Shown: positions 1 through 8,678, counted from the first letter of the stretch. The stretch is 64,000 bases of DNA from Bradyrhizobium nanningense (GCF_004114535.1 NZ_LBJC01000031.1:141851-205850); one strand, 5' to 3'. Made by a program: numbers and translations. The notes: generated by a model from the letters alone, not told the origin.

Positions 1-50
1 ATCACATGCGCGACCTGCCGGCCGCCGCCAGCAGCCTGATGACCGTATAA
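1..50 (+). CDS. C-terminal end of a truncated gene
   Basis: A reading frame open from the window edge ends at a TAA at 48-50 and encodes a short tail ending in LMTV. Only about 15 residues are visible, so neither family nor function can be judged. The following 158 bases are non-coding and carry a CtrA-type box, which fits a gene end followed by a promoter. It could also be a chance open frame. Confidence 0.3.
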   Translation, partial: HMRDLPAAASSLMTV

Positions 51-98
51 CGCCATCAAGCTCCTGGAATCGCGTTATTATTCCGCGATAGCCTCGCA

Positions 99-114
99 TT
101 AACCATTCATTAAC
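99..114 (+). promoter_or_regulatory. CtrA box upstream of lipoprotein gene
   Basis: The sequence TTAACCATTCATTAAC is an exact TTAA-N7-TTAAC match to the binding site of the alphaproteobacterial cell-cycle regulator CtrA. It lies about 95 bases before the lipoprotein start at 209, in a non-coding stretch. The match is seen directly; occupancy by CtrA is inferred. Confidence 0.6.
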
Positions 115-208
115 TATGCGCCGCCCGCCGGTTGCCTGCCCCCAACGACGCTCCTAAGGTCCGCGCGGGGCTTGTGTGGCGGTTCGTCGCAGTTGAAGTG
201 GATGGGTC

Positions 209-703
209 ATGCGTCGTGTCATCGCGGTTGCGTTAGCGGGAGCGGGTCTGTTGGGGGCGGCAGGTCTTGGGGGTTGCTCCTCGATGTCCTGGGACATGTT
301 CAAATCGGCCCCGCCGACCGTCCAGGTCCGGCTCGAATCCAATCCCCCGGGTGCGGACGCCACGACCTCGATGGGTCCGGGCTGCAAGACCCCCTGCTCC
401 GTCTCGGTTCCCGCCCCCGAGGCCCCCTTCACGGTCGCTTTCGCGCTCCCGAAGCACCAGCCGGCAAGCGTCCCGGTGAACGTGATCAAAAATCCCGGGG
501 ATTTCACCACCCCGGCGTCGGTGACCACGGACCCGAATCCGGTCTTTGCGGAACTCCAGCCGGCGACGCCGCCCAAGCCGGTTCGCAAGCCGCACCGGCC
601 CAGGAAGCCCAAACCGGCCGTAGCCGCGCCTGCTGCGGCACCGGCAGAGGCGGCGCCGGCCGCGGCCTCACCGTTCCCCAATCCGAACGCCGGCAAGCGG
701 TGA
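209..703 (+). CDS. Putative PEGA-like lipoprotein
   Basis: This 164-residue protein has an N-terminal signal peptide with two arginines, a hydrophobic stretch and a lipobox LGGC that places the lipidated cysteine at residue 23. Residues about 35-110 look like one beta-rich PEGA-type surface domain (SNPPGADA, a GCKTPC loop with two cysteines). The remainder is a Pro/Ala/Lys-rich tail suited to spanning the periplasm or touching cell wall. The ATG at 209 was chosen because it gives the complete signal peptide. An exact CtrA box lies 95 bases upstream, suggesting cell-cycle-linked expression. The precise function is unknown; envelope lipoprotein is as far as the sequence supports. Confidence 0.75.
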   Translation: MRRVIAVALAGAGLLGAAGLGGCSSMSWDMFKSAPPTVQVRLESNPPGADATTSMGPGCKTPCSVSVPAPEAPFTVAFALPKHQPASVPVNVIKNPGDFTTPASVTTDPNPVFAELQPATPPKPVRKPHRPRKPKPAVAAPAAAPAEAAPAAASPFPNPNAGKR

Positions 704-810
704 TCTACGTATACCACCCGATTGTCCTCGTCGCGTCCGATGCTTAGATTGCGTCCCGAGCACCGCTGAAGCCAGGGTGCGCCCATTGCCGTAGTGACAA
801 GGCCTCTCGC

Positions 811-1830
811 ATGAACGGATCCGCCGCGCTGTCGACCCCGATGACCGACCCGTTCGGGCGGACCATCAGCTATTTGCGCGTGTCCGTCACCGACCGCTGC
901 GACCTGCGCTGCTTCTACTGCATGTCCGAGGACATGACGTTCCTGCCGAAGGCAAACCTGTTGACGCTGGAGGAACTCGACCGGCTCTGCTCGGCCTTCA
1001 TCGCCAAGGGCGTCAAGAAGTTGCGGCTCACGGGCGGCGAGCCGCTGGTCCGGCGCAACGTGATGTCGCTGGTGCGCTCGCTGTCGCGGCATCTTTCGAG
1101 CGGCGCTCTGAACGAGCTGACGCTGACCACCAACGGCACCCAGCTGGCGAAGCACGCGAGCGAGCTCGCCGATTGCGGCGTCCGCCGCATCAATGTCTCG
1201 CTCGACACGCTCGATCCCAGGAAGTTTCGCGACATCACCCGCTGGGGCGAGATCGACAAGGTACTGGAAGGCATCGAGGCCGCACGCGCCGCAGGACTTG
1301 CCGTCAAGATCAACGCGGTGGCGCTGAAGAACCTCAATGAGGACGAGCTTCCCGAGCTGATGCGCTGGGCCCACGGCAAGGGCATGGGCCTGACGCTGAT
1401 CGAGGTCATGCCGATGGGCGAGATCGGCTCGGGCCGCATCGACCAATATTTGCCGCTCTCGCTGGTGCGCGCACGCCTTGCCCAGCAATTCACGCTGACG
1501 GACCTCGCCGAGAGCACCGGTGGACCGGCCCGCTATGTCAGCGTCGCCGAGACCGGCGGCAAGCTCGGCTTCATCACGCCGATGACGCACAATTTCTGCG
1601 AATCCTGCAACCGGGTTCGGATTACCTGCACGGGAACGCTGCACACCTGCCTCGGCCACGAGGACGCCTCGGATTTGCGCAAACCTCTACGTGCATCTGA
1701 TGACGACCTGCTGCTTGCGGATGCGATCGACCGCGCCATCGGCCTGAAGCCGAAGGGCCATGATTTCATCATCGACCGCCGCCACGACCGTCCCAGCGTC
1801 TCCAGGCATATGAGCGTCACCGGTGGCTGA
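811..1830 (+). CDS. moaA: GTP 3',8-cyclase MoaA
   Basis: MoaA is the radical SAM enzyme that, with MoaC, converts GTP to cyclic pyranopterin monophosphate, the first committed step of molybdenum cofactor synthesis in the cytoplasm. The 339-residue protein has the expected length. The SAM cluster cysteines are C30, C34 and C37 (CDLRCFYC). The second, substrate-binding 4Fe-4S cluster is coordinated by C263, C266 and C280, with the family spacing CX2CX13C. LTGGEPL follows the first cluster and the chain ends in the Gly-Gly needed for activity. No other mo-gene lies beside it; the upstream lipoprotein gene and downstream TRAP genes are unrelated. Molybdenum enzymes such as nitrate reductase would depend on it, but that link is general. 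Confidence 0.97.
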   Translation: MNGSAALSTPMTDPFGRTISYLRVSVTDRCDLRCFYCMSEDMTFLPKANLLTLEELDRLCSAFIAKGVKKLRLTGGEPLVRRNVMSLVRSLSRHLSSGALNELTLTTNGTQLAKHASELADCGVRRINVSLDTLDPRKFRDITRWGEIDKVLEGIEAARAAGLAVKINAVALKNLNEDELPELMRWAHGKGMGLTLIEVMPMGEIGSGRIDQYLPLSLVRARLAQQFTLTDLAESTGGPARYVSVAETGGKLGFITPMTHNFCESCNRVRITCTGTLHTCLGHEDASDLRKPLRASDDDLLLADAIDRAIGLKPKGHDFIIDRRHDRPSVSRHMSVTGG

Positions 1831-1999
1831 CACCGGCGGACTACGGCCTTATTCCCCTTAACTATCAACAAACTTCCGATTGACTGGCGGCACGCCCGCT
1901 GATTTGGTGCGGCTGCCTCATGCCTGCGCGGCGAGACAAGCCACGCGCCCGTTCGGCGCAGTCAAGACGGCCGGGGCACAATCGGGGGAGGACCTATCG

Positions 2000-2581
2000 T
2001 TGCAAGCGCTCTTGAAGCTGAGCCAAGGGATTGACGCGTTCACGCGCTGGACGGGCAAACGCCTGGCGTGGCTGATCGTGGCCGCCGTCATCATCTCGGC
2101 GGTCAATGCGATCGTCCGCAAGACCTTCGACACGTCCTCCAATTCGTGGCTCGAGCTGCAATGGGTGCTGTTCAGCATCGTGTTCCTGCTCTGCTCGCCC
2201 TGGACGCTGCTCGACAACGAGCACATCCGCATCGACATCGTGAACAACGCGCTGCCGAAGACGGTCCGCAGCATGATCGACGTGATCGGTCACCTGTTCT
2301 TCCTCATCCCGCTGTGCATCGTCATGGTCATCACCGGCGTGCCGTTCTTCCAGCGTTCGTTCCACATCAACGAGCAATCCGGCAATGCCGGCGGCCTGCC
2401 GCAATGGCCCGCCAAAGCCCTGATCATGATCGGGTTCGCTTTCCTGCTCGTTCAAGGCATCTCCGAGCTGATCAAGCGGATTGCGGTGATGCGCGGAATG
2501 ATACCGGACCCGCATGAATCCCAGGTGTCCGCGCTGGAAGCGGAAGTCGAGCATCTCGTCGAAGCGATCGAGAAGAAGTAG
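2000..2581 (+). CDS. dctQ: TRAP transporter small permease (DctQ type)
   Basis: This is the four-helix small membrane subunit of a TRAP (tripartite ATP-independent periplasmic) transporter. It is about 193 residues from the TTG at 2000, which has a strong GGGGGAGG ribosome site at 1984-1991. A longer in-frame TTG at 1880 would add a 40-residue hydrophilic leader not expected in the family. Membrane segments are visible at about residues 20-40, 50-70, 95-115 and 140-160, with the typical WLELQWVLF motif between the first two, and the C-terminus is a short charged coiled-coil-like tail. The dctM gene follows 26 bases downstream in the same operon. The sequence resembles the mannitol/chloroaromatic (FcbT2) branch; the substrate is unknown. 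Confidence 0.85.
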   Translation: MQALLKLSQGIDAFTRWTGKRLAWLIVAAVIISAVNAIVRKTFDTSSNSWLELQWVLFSIVFLLCSPWTLLDNEHIRIDIVNNALPKTVRSMIDVIGHLFFLIPLCIVMVITGVPFFQRSFHINEQSGNAGGLPQWPAKALIMIGFAFLLVQGISELIKRIAVMRGMIPDPHESQVSALEAEVEHLVEAIEKK

Positions 2582-2607
2582 CCGTTGGCGACGGTGTAGG
2601 GGAAATC

Positions 2608-4263
2608 ATGACCGCTTTTATCATCGCCAATATGGCGCCCATCATGTTCGCGTCGCTGGTCGTCGTGCTGTTGCTCGGCTATCCCGCGGCATTCTCGCTC
2701 GGCGCCGTCGGCCTGTTCTACGCCATCATCGGCGTCGAACTCGGCCAATTCCACCCCGACTTCCTCCAGGCGCTTCCGGAGCGGGTCTACGGCGTGATGA
2801 ACAACGACACGCTGCTGGCCATTCCCTTCTTCACCTTCATGGGACTGGTGCTGGAGCGGTCGGGCATGGCCGAGGACCTGCTCGACACCATCGGCCAATT
2901 GTTCGGCACCATCCGCGGCGGCCTCGCCTATGCCGTGATCTTCGTCGGCGCGCTGCTGGCCGCGACGACGGGTGTGGTCGCCGCGTCCGTGATCTCGATG
3001 GGCCTGATCTCGCTGCCGATCATGCTGCGCTATGGCTATGACCGCCGCGTGGCAAGCGGCGTCATCGCCGCATCCGGTACGCTCGCGCAGATCATTCCGC
3101 CTTCGCTCGTCCTGATCGTGATGGCCGACCAGCTCGGCAAGTCGGTCGGCGACATGTACGAGGGCGCCTTCATTCCGGGCCTCGTGCTCGCCGGCCTCTA
3201 CGCCGGCTACGCCTTCCTCGTCAGCATGATCTTCCCGAAGGCGACGCCGGGCCTGCCGAAGGAGGCGATCGGCTTCCGCGAAGACAGCGGCAGCCGCGGC
3301 CTCGGTTCGCTCGGCGTGCTGTTCCTCGCGAGCGGCGTATTTGGCTGGTTCATGATGCGCAATTCGGAGACGCATGGCGCCGATTACGTCGTGCTCAGCA
3401 TGTTCTATGGCATCGTCTTCGCCTTCGCCATGGCCGTCGTGAACTGGATCATCGACAAGCTCACCGGCTTCCGTTTCCTGTCGAAGATGGCGCAGCAGAC
3501 GACCTTCGTCATGGTGCCGCCGCTGTTCCTGATCTTCCTGGTGCTCGGCACGATCTTCATCGGCATCGCGACCCCGACCGAAGGCGGCGCGATGGGTGCC
3601 ACCGGCGCCCTCATCCTCGGCGCCGCGAAGCGGCGGCTGAGCTGGGACCTGATCAGGCAGGCCACGGAATCGACGGCCAAGCTGTCGGCTTTCGTCGTGT
3701 TCATCCTGGTCGGCGCCCGCGTGTTCTCGCTCACCTTCTACGGCGTCAACGGCCACGTCTGGGTCGAGCACCTGCTCACCTCGCTGCCCGGCGGCCAGGT
3801 CGGCTTCCTGGTCTTCGTCAACGCGTTCGTGTTCGTGCTGGCCTTCTTCCTCGACTTCTTCGAGCTGGCCTTCATCGTGATCCCGCTGCTCGGACCTGCC
3901 GCCGAGCACCTCGGCATCGACCTGATCTGGTTCGGCGTCATTCTCGGCGTCAACATGCAGACTTCGTTCATGCACCCGCCGTTCGGCTTCGCCTTGTTCT
4001 ATCTCCGCTCGGTCGCACCGAAGGAGCGCTACACCGATCGCGTCACCGGCAAGCGGATGGACCCCGTCACCACGGGCCAGATCTATTGGGGCGCGGTGCC
4101 TTTCGTGGTCATCCAGGTCATCATGGTCGGCCTGGTGATCGCGTTCCCCGCGATGGTCATGCACTACAAGGGCGTGCAGTCGACCATCGATCCCAACACG
4201 ATCAAGATCGAGGTGCCGCAGATCGAGCTGCCGCCGCTGGATCTCGGACCGCCGCAGAAATAG
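2608..4263 (+). CDS. dctM: TRAP transporter large permease (DctM type)
   Basis: This is the large, substrate-translocating subunit of the TRAP transporter. At 551 residues it is longer than classical DctM (about 430) because of an inserted region after the first half (around residues 210-300) and a C-terminal extension. This is usual for the FcbT3-like branch that pairs with Tat-exported FcbT1-like binding proteins. Many hydrophobic helices are present, along with family motifs such as IPFFTFMG and GATGALILG, and a proline-rich tail. It follows dctQ by 26 bases. No binding-protein gene adjoins it; the two candidates lie near 10.6-12.9 kb on the other strand. The transported substrate cannot be read from sequence; organic acids or aromatic acids are plausible. 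Confidence 0.88.
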   Translation: MTAFIIANMAPIMFASLVVVLLLGYPAAFSLGAVGLFYAIIGVELGQFHPDFLQALPERVYGVMNNDTLLAIPFFTFMGLVLERSGMAEDLLDTIGQLFGTIRGGLAYAVIFVGALLAATTGVVAASVISMGLISLPIMLRYGYDRRVASGVIAASGTLAQIIPPSLVLIVMADQLGKSVGDMYEGAFIPGLVLAGLYAGYAFLVSMIFPKATPGLPKEAIGFREDSGSRGLGSLGVLFLASGVFGWFMMRNSETHGADYVVLSMFYGIVFAFAMAVVNWIIDKLTGFRFLSKMAQQTTFVMVPPLFLIFLVLGTIFIGIATPTEGGAMGATGALILGAAKRRLSWDLIRQATESTAKLSAFVVFILVGARVFSLTFYGVNGHVWVEHLLTSLPGGQVGFLVFVNAFVFVLAFFLDFFELAFIVIPLLGPAAEHLGIDLIWFGVILGVNMQTSFMHPPFGFALFYLRSVAPKERYTDRVTGKRMDPVTTGQIYWGAVPFVVIQVIMVGLVIAFPAMVMHYKGVQSTIDPNTIKIEVPQIELPPLDLGPPQK

Positions 4264-4382
4264 CGAGGACAACACCCGCCGTCGTGCTCCGCGCAAGTGG
4301 CGCACGACGCGCGACGGCGCGCGTGACAAGCACCGGAAACGCAGGCATACCGGGCCATCCTCAGCCCTAAGGATGACCGCTC

Positions 4383-5672
4383 ATGCCCCGATTGCACCCT
4401 GCTCTGTCGCTCGTTGGCCGGTTGATCGCCTCACTCTGGCTGACATGTGCCGCGGCGATGGTGCAGGCCGAGCCGATCGCCGATGTCCACATGCTGGCGC
4501 AAAAGGAGCAGCAGCCGTTGCTCGACACGCTGCGCGATCTCGTCAGCATCGAATCCGGCAGCAAGGACATCGAAGGCCTGAACCAGATCGCGGAGCGCGT
4601 TGCCGGCCAGCTCAAGCAGCTCGGCGGCACGGTGGAGATCCTGCAGCCCACCGACGTCTATCGGCTCGACGACAGCCCCGAGAAGATCGGACCCGCCGTG
4701 CACGCCGTGTTCAAGGGCGCGGGAACCAAGAAGATCATGCTGATCGCCCACATGGACACGGTGTACCTGAAGGGCATGCTGAAGGACCAGCCGTTCCGCA
4801 TCGACGGCGACAAGGCCTACGGCCTCGGCATCGCCGACGACAAGCAGGGCGTCGCGCTCATTCTCCACACCGTGGCGTTGCTGCAGAAATTGAACTTTAG
4901 GGATTACGGCACGCTCACGGTGCTCACGAACGGCGACGAGGAGATCTCCTCGCCCGGCTGGCGCAGCACCATCACCCGCCTCGCCTCGGATCAGGACGCG
5001 GTGTTCTCGTTCGAAGGCGGCGGCACTGACGGCACGCTGCGCCTCGCCACCAGCGGCATCGGCTCGGCCTATCTCACCGTGCAGGGCAAGTCGTCACATG
5101 CCGGCGCCAGGCCCGAGGGCGGCGTGAATGCGCTGTACGAGCTCTCGCACCAGGTGCTGCAGATGAAAGATCTGTCCAAGCCCGAGCGGGGCTTGAAGCT
5201 GAACTGGACGGTCTCCCAATCCGGCACCAACCGCAACGTGATTCCTGCGAACGCCACGGCCCAGGCCGATGCGCGCGCGCTCAAGGTGTCCGATTTCGAC
5301 GGGTTGGAGAAGGAGCTGCAGGACAAGATCAAGAATCGCCTGCTGCCCGGCTCCAAGGTCGACCTGAAGTTCGAGGTGCGGCGCCCGCCGCTCGAAGCCA
5401 ACGAGGCCTCGCGCCGCGTGGCGGCCTACGGCAAGACGATCTATGGAGAGATCGGACTATCCCTCAAGGTCGACGAGAAGGCGACCGGCGGCGGCACCGA
5501 CGCCGCGTTTGCCGCGCTCAAGACCAGCGGAGCCGTGGTCGAAGGCATGGGCCTGTCGGGCTTCGGTGCACACTCCAACGATGCGGAATATGTGCAGCTG
5601 GGCAGCATCGAGCCGCGGCTCTATCTGGCGACGCGCATGATCATGGACCTGTCGAGCGGCAAGCTGAAGTAG
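4383..5672 (+). CDS. M20-family glutamate carboxypeptidase, secreted
   Basis: This is a 429-residue zinc peptidase of the M20/CPG2 type, which removes C-terminal glutamate from small peptides or folate-like amides. A signal peptide ends near residue 29 (MVQAEP), so it is probably periplasmic. The dinuclear zinc and catalytic residues are visible: H123 and D125 in HMDTVY, D152/D153 in IADDKQG, the EE pair E186/E187 in NGDEE, and H397 in GAHSNDAE. A GKSSHAGARP segment marks the dimerisation (lid) domain. It lies 119 bases after dctM on the same strand, so it may share transcription with the TRAP permease genes, but no functional link is proven. Other M20 activities (aminoacylase, dipeptidase) cannot be excluded. 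Confidence 0.88.
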   Translation: MPRLHPALSLVGRLIASLWLTCAAAMVQAEPIADVHMLAQKEQQPLLDTLRDLVSIESGSKDIEGLNQIAERVAGQLKQLGGTVEILQPTDVYRLDDSPEKIGPAVHAVFKGAGTKKIMLIAHMDTVYLKGMLKDQPFRIDGDKAYGLGIADDKQGVALILHTVALLQKLNFRDYGTLTVLTNGDEEISSPGWRSTITRLASDQDAVFSFEGGGTDGTLRLATSGIGSAYLTVQGKSSHAGARPEGGVNALYELSHQVLQMKDLSKPERGLKLNWTVSQSGTNRNVIPANATAQADARALKVSDFDGLEKELQDKIKNRLLPGSKVDLKFEVRRPPLEANEASRRVAAYGKTIYGEIGLSLKVDEKATGGGTDAAFAALKTSGAVVEGMGLSGFGAHSNDAEYVQLGSIEPRLYLATRMIMDLSSGKLK

Positions 5673-5744
5673 CGGCGCCCTCGCCGGGTTCGGCAGTCAG
5701 CCTTGACCAAAGACGAAGCTCTCTCGTTGGAAGCCGGAAGCGGC

Positions 5745-6041
5745 TCATAAATCGTCTTCGAAACGACGTCCGGCGTACGCGATGGTGACGATCTCAACCT
5801 CCGTCTTCAGGACGCGGAATGCAATCGTCACGCGCCGCTCGAATCCGATGGTACGCAGGCCCGGAAGAAGATCGTCGCGGCTGGTGCCACGTTTGGGAAA
5901 GGTGGCGAGAGCCATGCATGCCTCCTCGAGACGGTCGATATAGACGCCTGCGATTCGATAGCCGGCACGTTCTGCGATGTACTCGTAAAGGCCGACCAAA
6001 TCGGCCTCCGCCTCCGGTCGGAATACGACCTTAAGCGCCAC
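5745..6041 (-). CDS. ParE/RelE-type toxin
   Basis: This is a 98-residue protein of the ParE/RelE superfamily. The recognisable features are the start VALKVVFRPEAEADL, the YEYIAERAG helix, GLRTIGFERRVTIAFRV and the terminal tyrosine/arginine segment IAYAGRRFEDDL. ParE members inhibit gyrase, while RelE members cleave mRNA on the ribosome; which applies here is not decidable by eye. The GTG at 6041 is preferred because it begins at the family N-terminus and overlaps the antitoxin stop by 11 bases, a typical coupled antitoxin-toxin arrangement. The upstream in-frame ATG would add an unrelated 22-residue leader. Confidence 0.8.
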   Translation of the reverse strand: MALKVVFRPEAEADLVGLYEYIAERAGYRIAGVYIDRLEEACMALATFPKRGTSRDDLLPGLRTIGFERRVTIAFRVLKTEVEIVTIAYAGRRFEDDL

Positions 6042-6306
6042 GCTTGGCGGCTTTCGCGTTCCTCGCGTGGCGCGTTCGCAAACGCTTGAAAACATCCGTC
6101 GCCGCAACGCTCGGGCGCGGATCCTGGATCGAAGCCCGAACCTTGGCGGCTAGATATTCGTCAAGCGCAGCATCCTGCCGATCGAGGGCGCGAAGGGCCG
6201 AGCGGATGACTTCGCTGGCGGAGGCGTATTCGCCCGATTTCAGGCGGGCTTCCAGGCTCGCAAGCTGCGGGCCGAGGGTCACGGTAATCGGCTTGCTGGT
6301 ACGCAT
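6031..6306 (-). CDS. ParD-like ribbon-helix-helix antitoxin
   Basis: This is a 91-residue antitoxin with an N-terminal ribbon-helix-helix (KPITVTLGPQLASLEARLKSGEYASASEVIRSAL) that binds DNA and a charged C-terminal tail that would wrap the toxin. The ATG at 6306 matches the family start; the longer in-frame extension runs back into the promoter. The toxin gene overlaps its 3' end. A perfect palindrome sits on the -35 region just upstream, consistent with autorepression. Confidence 0.82.
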   Translation of the reverse strand: MRTSKPITVTLGPQLASLEARLKSGEYASASEVIRSALRALDRQDAALDEYLAAKVRASIQDPRPSVAATDVFKRLRTRHARNAKAAKRGA

Positions 6307-6325
6307 GCTGTCCCCTTTCACCGCC

Positions 6326-6354
6326 CTTATAGCACATGATATGACACTGTCATA
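6326..6354 (-). promoter_or_regulatory. Toxin-antitoxin promoter with palindromic operator
   Basis: On the minus strand an ATGACA -35 (6353-6348), a 16-base spacer and a TATAAG -10 (6331-6326) precede the antitoxin ATG at 6306. A perfect 15-base palindrome TATGACA-C-TGTCATA (6340-6354) overlaps the -35, the position expected of an operator bound by the antitoxin. The elements are visible; binding is inferred from the way ParD systems are known to autoregulate. Confidence 0.6.
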
Positions 6355-6425
6355 CACCTGAGGTGCCATACGGCGCCTTCCTCCCTGCTCCGTTGCCCAG
6401 CCTTAAGGAGGGAGAGAGTGCAGTG

Positions 6426-7811
6426 TCAGTGCCGCGCGAGTTCCTCCCCGACCTCTACCTTGTCCGCCGGCCGAAAACGCAGCGTGAACTCGGCCCCGCC
6501 CCCCGGAAGATTCTCCACCGCGACCGTCGCCGCGTGATCGTCCGCCACCGCGCGCACGATCGAGAGCCCCAATCCAGCACCATCGCTGCGGCGGCGGTCG
6601 GCGCGCCAGAAGCGCTGGAAGATCAGCTCGCGCTCGGCCTCGGCGATCCCCGGGCCGGAATCGCGCACGCGCACCGAACCGTCCTCGCCCACCTCGACGT
6701 CGACTGTGGTGTCCTTTGCCGTGAACTTGATGGCGTTTTCGGCGAGGTTGAAGATCGCGCGCTGCAGCATCTCCGCATTGCCGTGGATCAGCACCGGCGC
6801 GTCGGCGCCCTTCAGCGCGATGTCCTTGTGCTGCGCGATCGCCAGCGGCGCGATCGAGGCGACCACCTCGGCGCTGACGGCGCGTAAATCCGCGGTCTCG
6901 CCGGGATCGAGCACCAGGGTGTCGAGCTCGGCGATCTCCAGGAGCTGGGCAACGAGGCGGCTCATGGTTTCGATGTCGGCATGCAGCGCCTGCCGCGCCG
7001 CGCGATCGTCAAGCGTCTCGATCCGCGTGCGCAGGATCGCGAGCGGCGTGCGCAATTGATGCGCGGCGTCCGCCGTGAACTGCCGTTGCACCCGAAAGCC
7101 GCCTTCGAGGCGGTCGAGCGCTTGGTTGACGGCGGTGACGAGCGGCAAGATCTCGCGCGGGATCTGCTCCGTCGGCAGCCGGATGTCGGTGCGCGCAGGG
7201 CCAATATTGCTGGCCTCCTCGGAGGCCTTCCATAGCGGCGCGACCGCCCGGCGAAAGATGATGATGTCGGTGGCGAGCAGGATCAGGAGGATCGGGATGG
7301 TGATCCAACCTACGCGCCGGAAGAAGTTCGAGACAATGTCGTCGATGATGACGTCGCGATGCGCGAGGTCCTCTGCAACCTGGATGCGCACCGTCTTGCC
7401 GTCGATGTCGCGGGTGACCGCGGCGCCGGAAATGCTCTCCGACGAGCGAGGTGCAGCGGCGGCGGAGCGCCGGTGCGAGGAGAACAGCAAACGGCCGTCG
7501 GCATCGCGAATGTCGTACTGATAGCGGCCATACGCTTCGGAATAGAGTCCTTTGAGACTGTCGGGTAGATTGAACGTCAACAGGCCGCCCGGCTGCGCAA
7601 CGATGCGCTCCGCCAGCACTTCGGCCTGGGCGCGCATGGCATCGCGATGCAGCTGGGTGATCTCGGAATTGAGCAGCCAAAACAAGACCAGCGGCAGGAG
7701 GATCGCGACCACCGCGACCGCCAGGATGTGCAGGAACACGATGCGCCAGATCAGCGATTTGAACGTCGGCGACCTGCCATAGGACCTGGCATAGGACCCG
7801 ATCTGGGCCAC
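6426..7811 (-). CDS. Sensor histidine kinase, TctE/QseC-like
   Basis: This is the membrane sensor kinase of a two-component pair, about 461 residues from the GTG at 7811, which follows the regulator's stop by one base and has a GGAG site. A first membrane helix lies at about residues 24-47, followed by a periplasmic 2CSK_N-like sensor domain of some 120 residues and a second helix (GWITIPILLILLATDIIIF). Next come a HAMP-like linker, the H box ADAAHQLRTPL with phospho-accepting H251, an N box NLAENAIKF, and G boxes DSGPGI and GAGLGLSIV. Related kinases (TctE) often control carboxylate uptake; the TRAP genes on either side make that a reasonable guess but no more. The open frame continues upstream through the regulator gene, which is a shadow. 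Confidence 0.88.
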   Translation of the reverse strand: MAQIGSYARSYGRSPTFKSLIWRIVFLHILAVAVVAILLPLVLFWLLNSEITQLHRDAMRAQAEVLAERIVAQPGGLLTFNLPDSLKGLYSEAYGRYQYDIRDADGRLLFSSHRRSAAAAPRSSESISGAAVTRDIDGKTVRIQVAEDLAHRDVIIDDIVSNFFRRVGWITIPILLILLATDIIIFRRAVAPLWKASEEASNIGPARTDIRLPTEQIPREILPLVTAVNQALDRLEGGFRVQRQFTADAAHQLRTPLAILRTRIETLDDRAARQALHADIETMSRLVAQLLEIAELDTLVLDPGETADLRAVSAEVVASIAPLAIAQHKDIALKGADAPVLIHGNAEMLQRAIFNLAENAIKFTAKDTTVDVEVGEDGSVRVRDSGPGIAEAERELIFQRFWRADRRRSDGAGLGLSIVRAVADDHAATVAVENLPGGGAEFTLRFRPADKVEVGEELARH

Positions 7812-7812
7812 G

Positions 7813-8487
7813 CTATTTCTCCACGTCCATGAGATAGCCGACGCCGCGAATGGTGTGGATCGCGACCTTGGCGCCGTGTTCGGCGAGTTGCTTGCGCAGC
7901 CGCGAGACATAGACCTCGACCGCGTTGGAGGCGACCTCGCCGTCCAGCCCGAAGATGTGGTCCTCGACGTTCTTCTTCGGCACCACCCGCCCCTGCCGGC
8001 GCAGCAGGATCTCGAGCACCGAGGTCTCGCGCGCGGAGATGATCCGCGGCTGGTCGTCGACGAAGATCTGGCGGCTCTCGGTGTCGTAGACGAGGTTGGC
8101 GAGGCTGAGCGAGCGGCCGAGCAGCTGGCCGGGCCGGCGCAGGATCGCCTCCAGCCGCGCCACCAGTTCCTCCATCGCGAACGGCTTGACGAGGTAGTCG
8201 TCGGCACCGCTGCGCAGGCCGCTGACGCGGTCCTGCAGGCCGCCGCGTGCCGTCAGCACCAGCACCGGGAGCGGTTCCATCTTGAGCCGCAGCTCGCGCA
8301 GCACCGACAGACCGTCGCCGTCGGGTAGCCCGAGGTCGAGGATCATTGCGGCATAGCTGACGCTGCTCACCGCCTCGCGCGCCTCGGCCGCGCTGCCCAC
8401 GATGTCGCTCTGGTAGCCGGCCGCCGCCAGCCCGGCCGCGACGAGCCGCGACAGCTCGGCATTGTCCTCGACGATCAGAAGGCGCAT
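7813..8487 (-). CDS. OmpR/PhoB-family response regulator
   Basis: This is a 224-residue regulator with an N-terminal receiver domain (acidic pocket E7/D8, phospho-acceptor D51 in ILDLGLP, T79, K101 in YLVKPF) and a C-terminal winged-helix DNA-binding domain ending in the classical VSRLRKQL and IRGVGYLM segments. It is the partner of the kinase that follows after one base, so the two are co-transcribed. It sits between TRAP permease genes and TRAP binding-protein genes and could regulate either; the sequence alone does not show the target. Confidence 0.92.
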   Translation of the reverse strand: MRLLIVEDNAELSRLVAAGLAAAGYQSDIVGSAAEAREAVSSVSYAAMILDLGLPDGDGLSVLRELRLKMEPLPVLVLTARGGLQDRVSGLRSGADDYLVKPFAMEELVARLEAILRRPGQLLGRSLSLANLVYDTESRQIFVDDQPRIISARETSVLEILLRRQGRVVPKKNVEDHIFGLDGEVASNAVEVYVSRLRKQLAEHGAKVAIHTIRGVGYLMDVEK

Positions 8488-8678
8488 TGCATGTCCGCCA
8501 AATACTCAAGTCGCCGCCCGGCCCGCGCGGCATCTTCGCTCTCTTCCATCATTCCGGCCGCCTCGGCCAGCGAAAAGTGGCCGGAAAGCAGGTCAGCCTG
8601 TCGTCAGGTTCGCGTCAACCGATGGAACATGGCCCGCCATTTCTGCCGGACCGCTCCTCGCGAGAGCAGCGGACCTTG

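Noticed and set aside
704..810. A molybdenum cofactor riboswitch before moaA
   Set aside because: The leader is about 107 bases and I could not see the paired elements expected of that riboswitch; no support.
2452..4329. A 625-codon minus-strand frame opposite the TRAP permeases
   Set aside because: The low-complexity charged translation is the mirror of hydrophobic codons in dctM; not a gene.
4358..4378. Hairpin CATCCT/AGGATG after dctM as a terminator
   Set aside because: The 6-base stem with an 8-base loop is weak and there is no T tract; it also overlaps the ribosome site region of the next gene.
7812..8207. Upstream extension of the histidine kinase frame
   Set aside because: It lies inside the response regulator gene in another frame; the GTG at 7811 with GGAG gives the full kinase.
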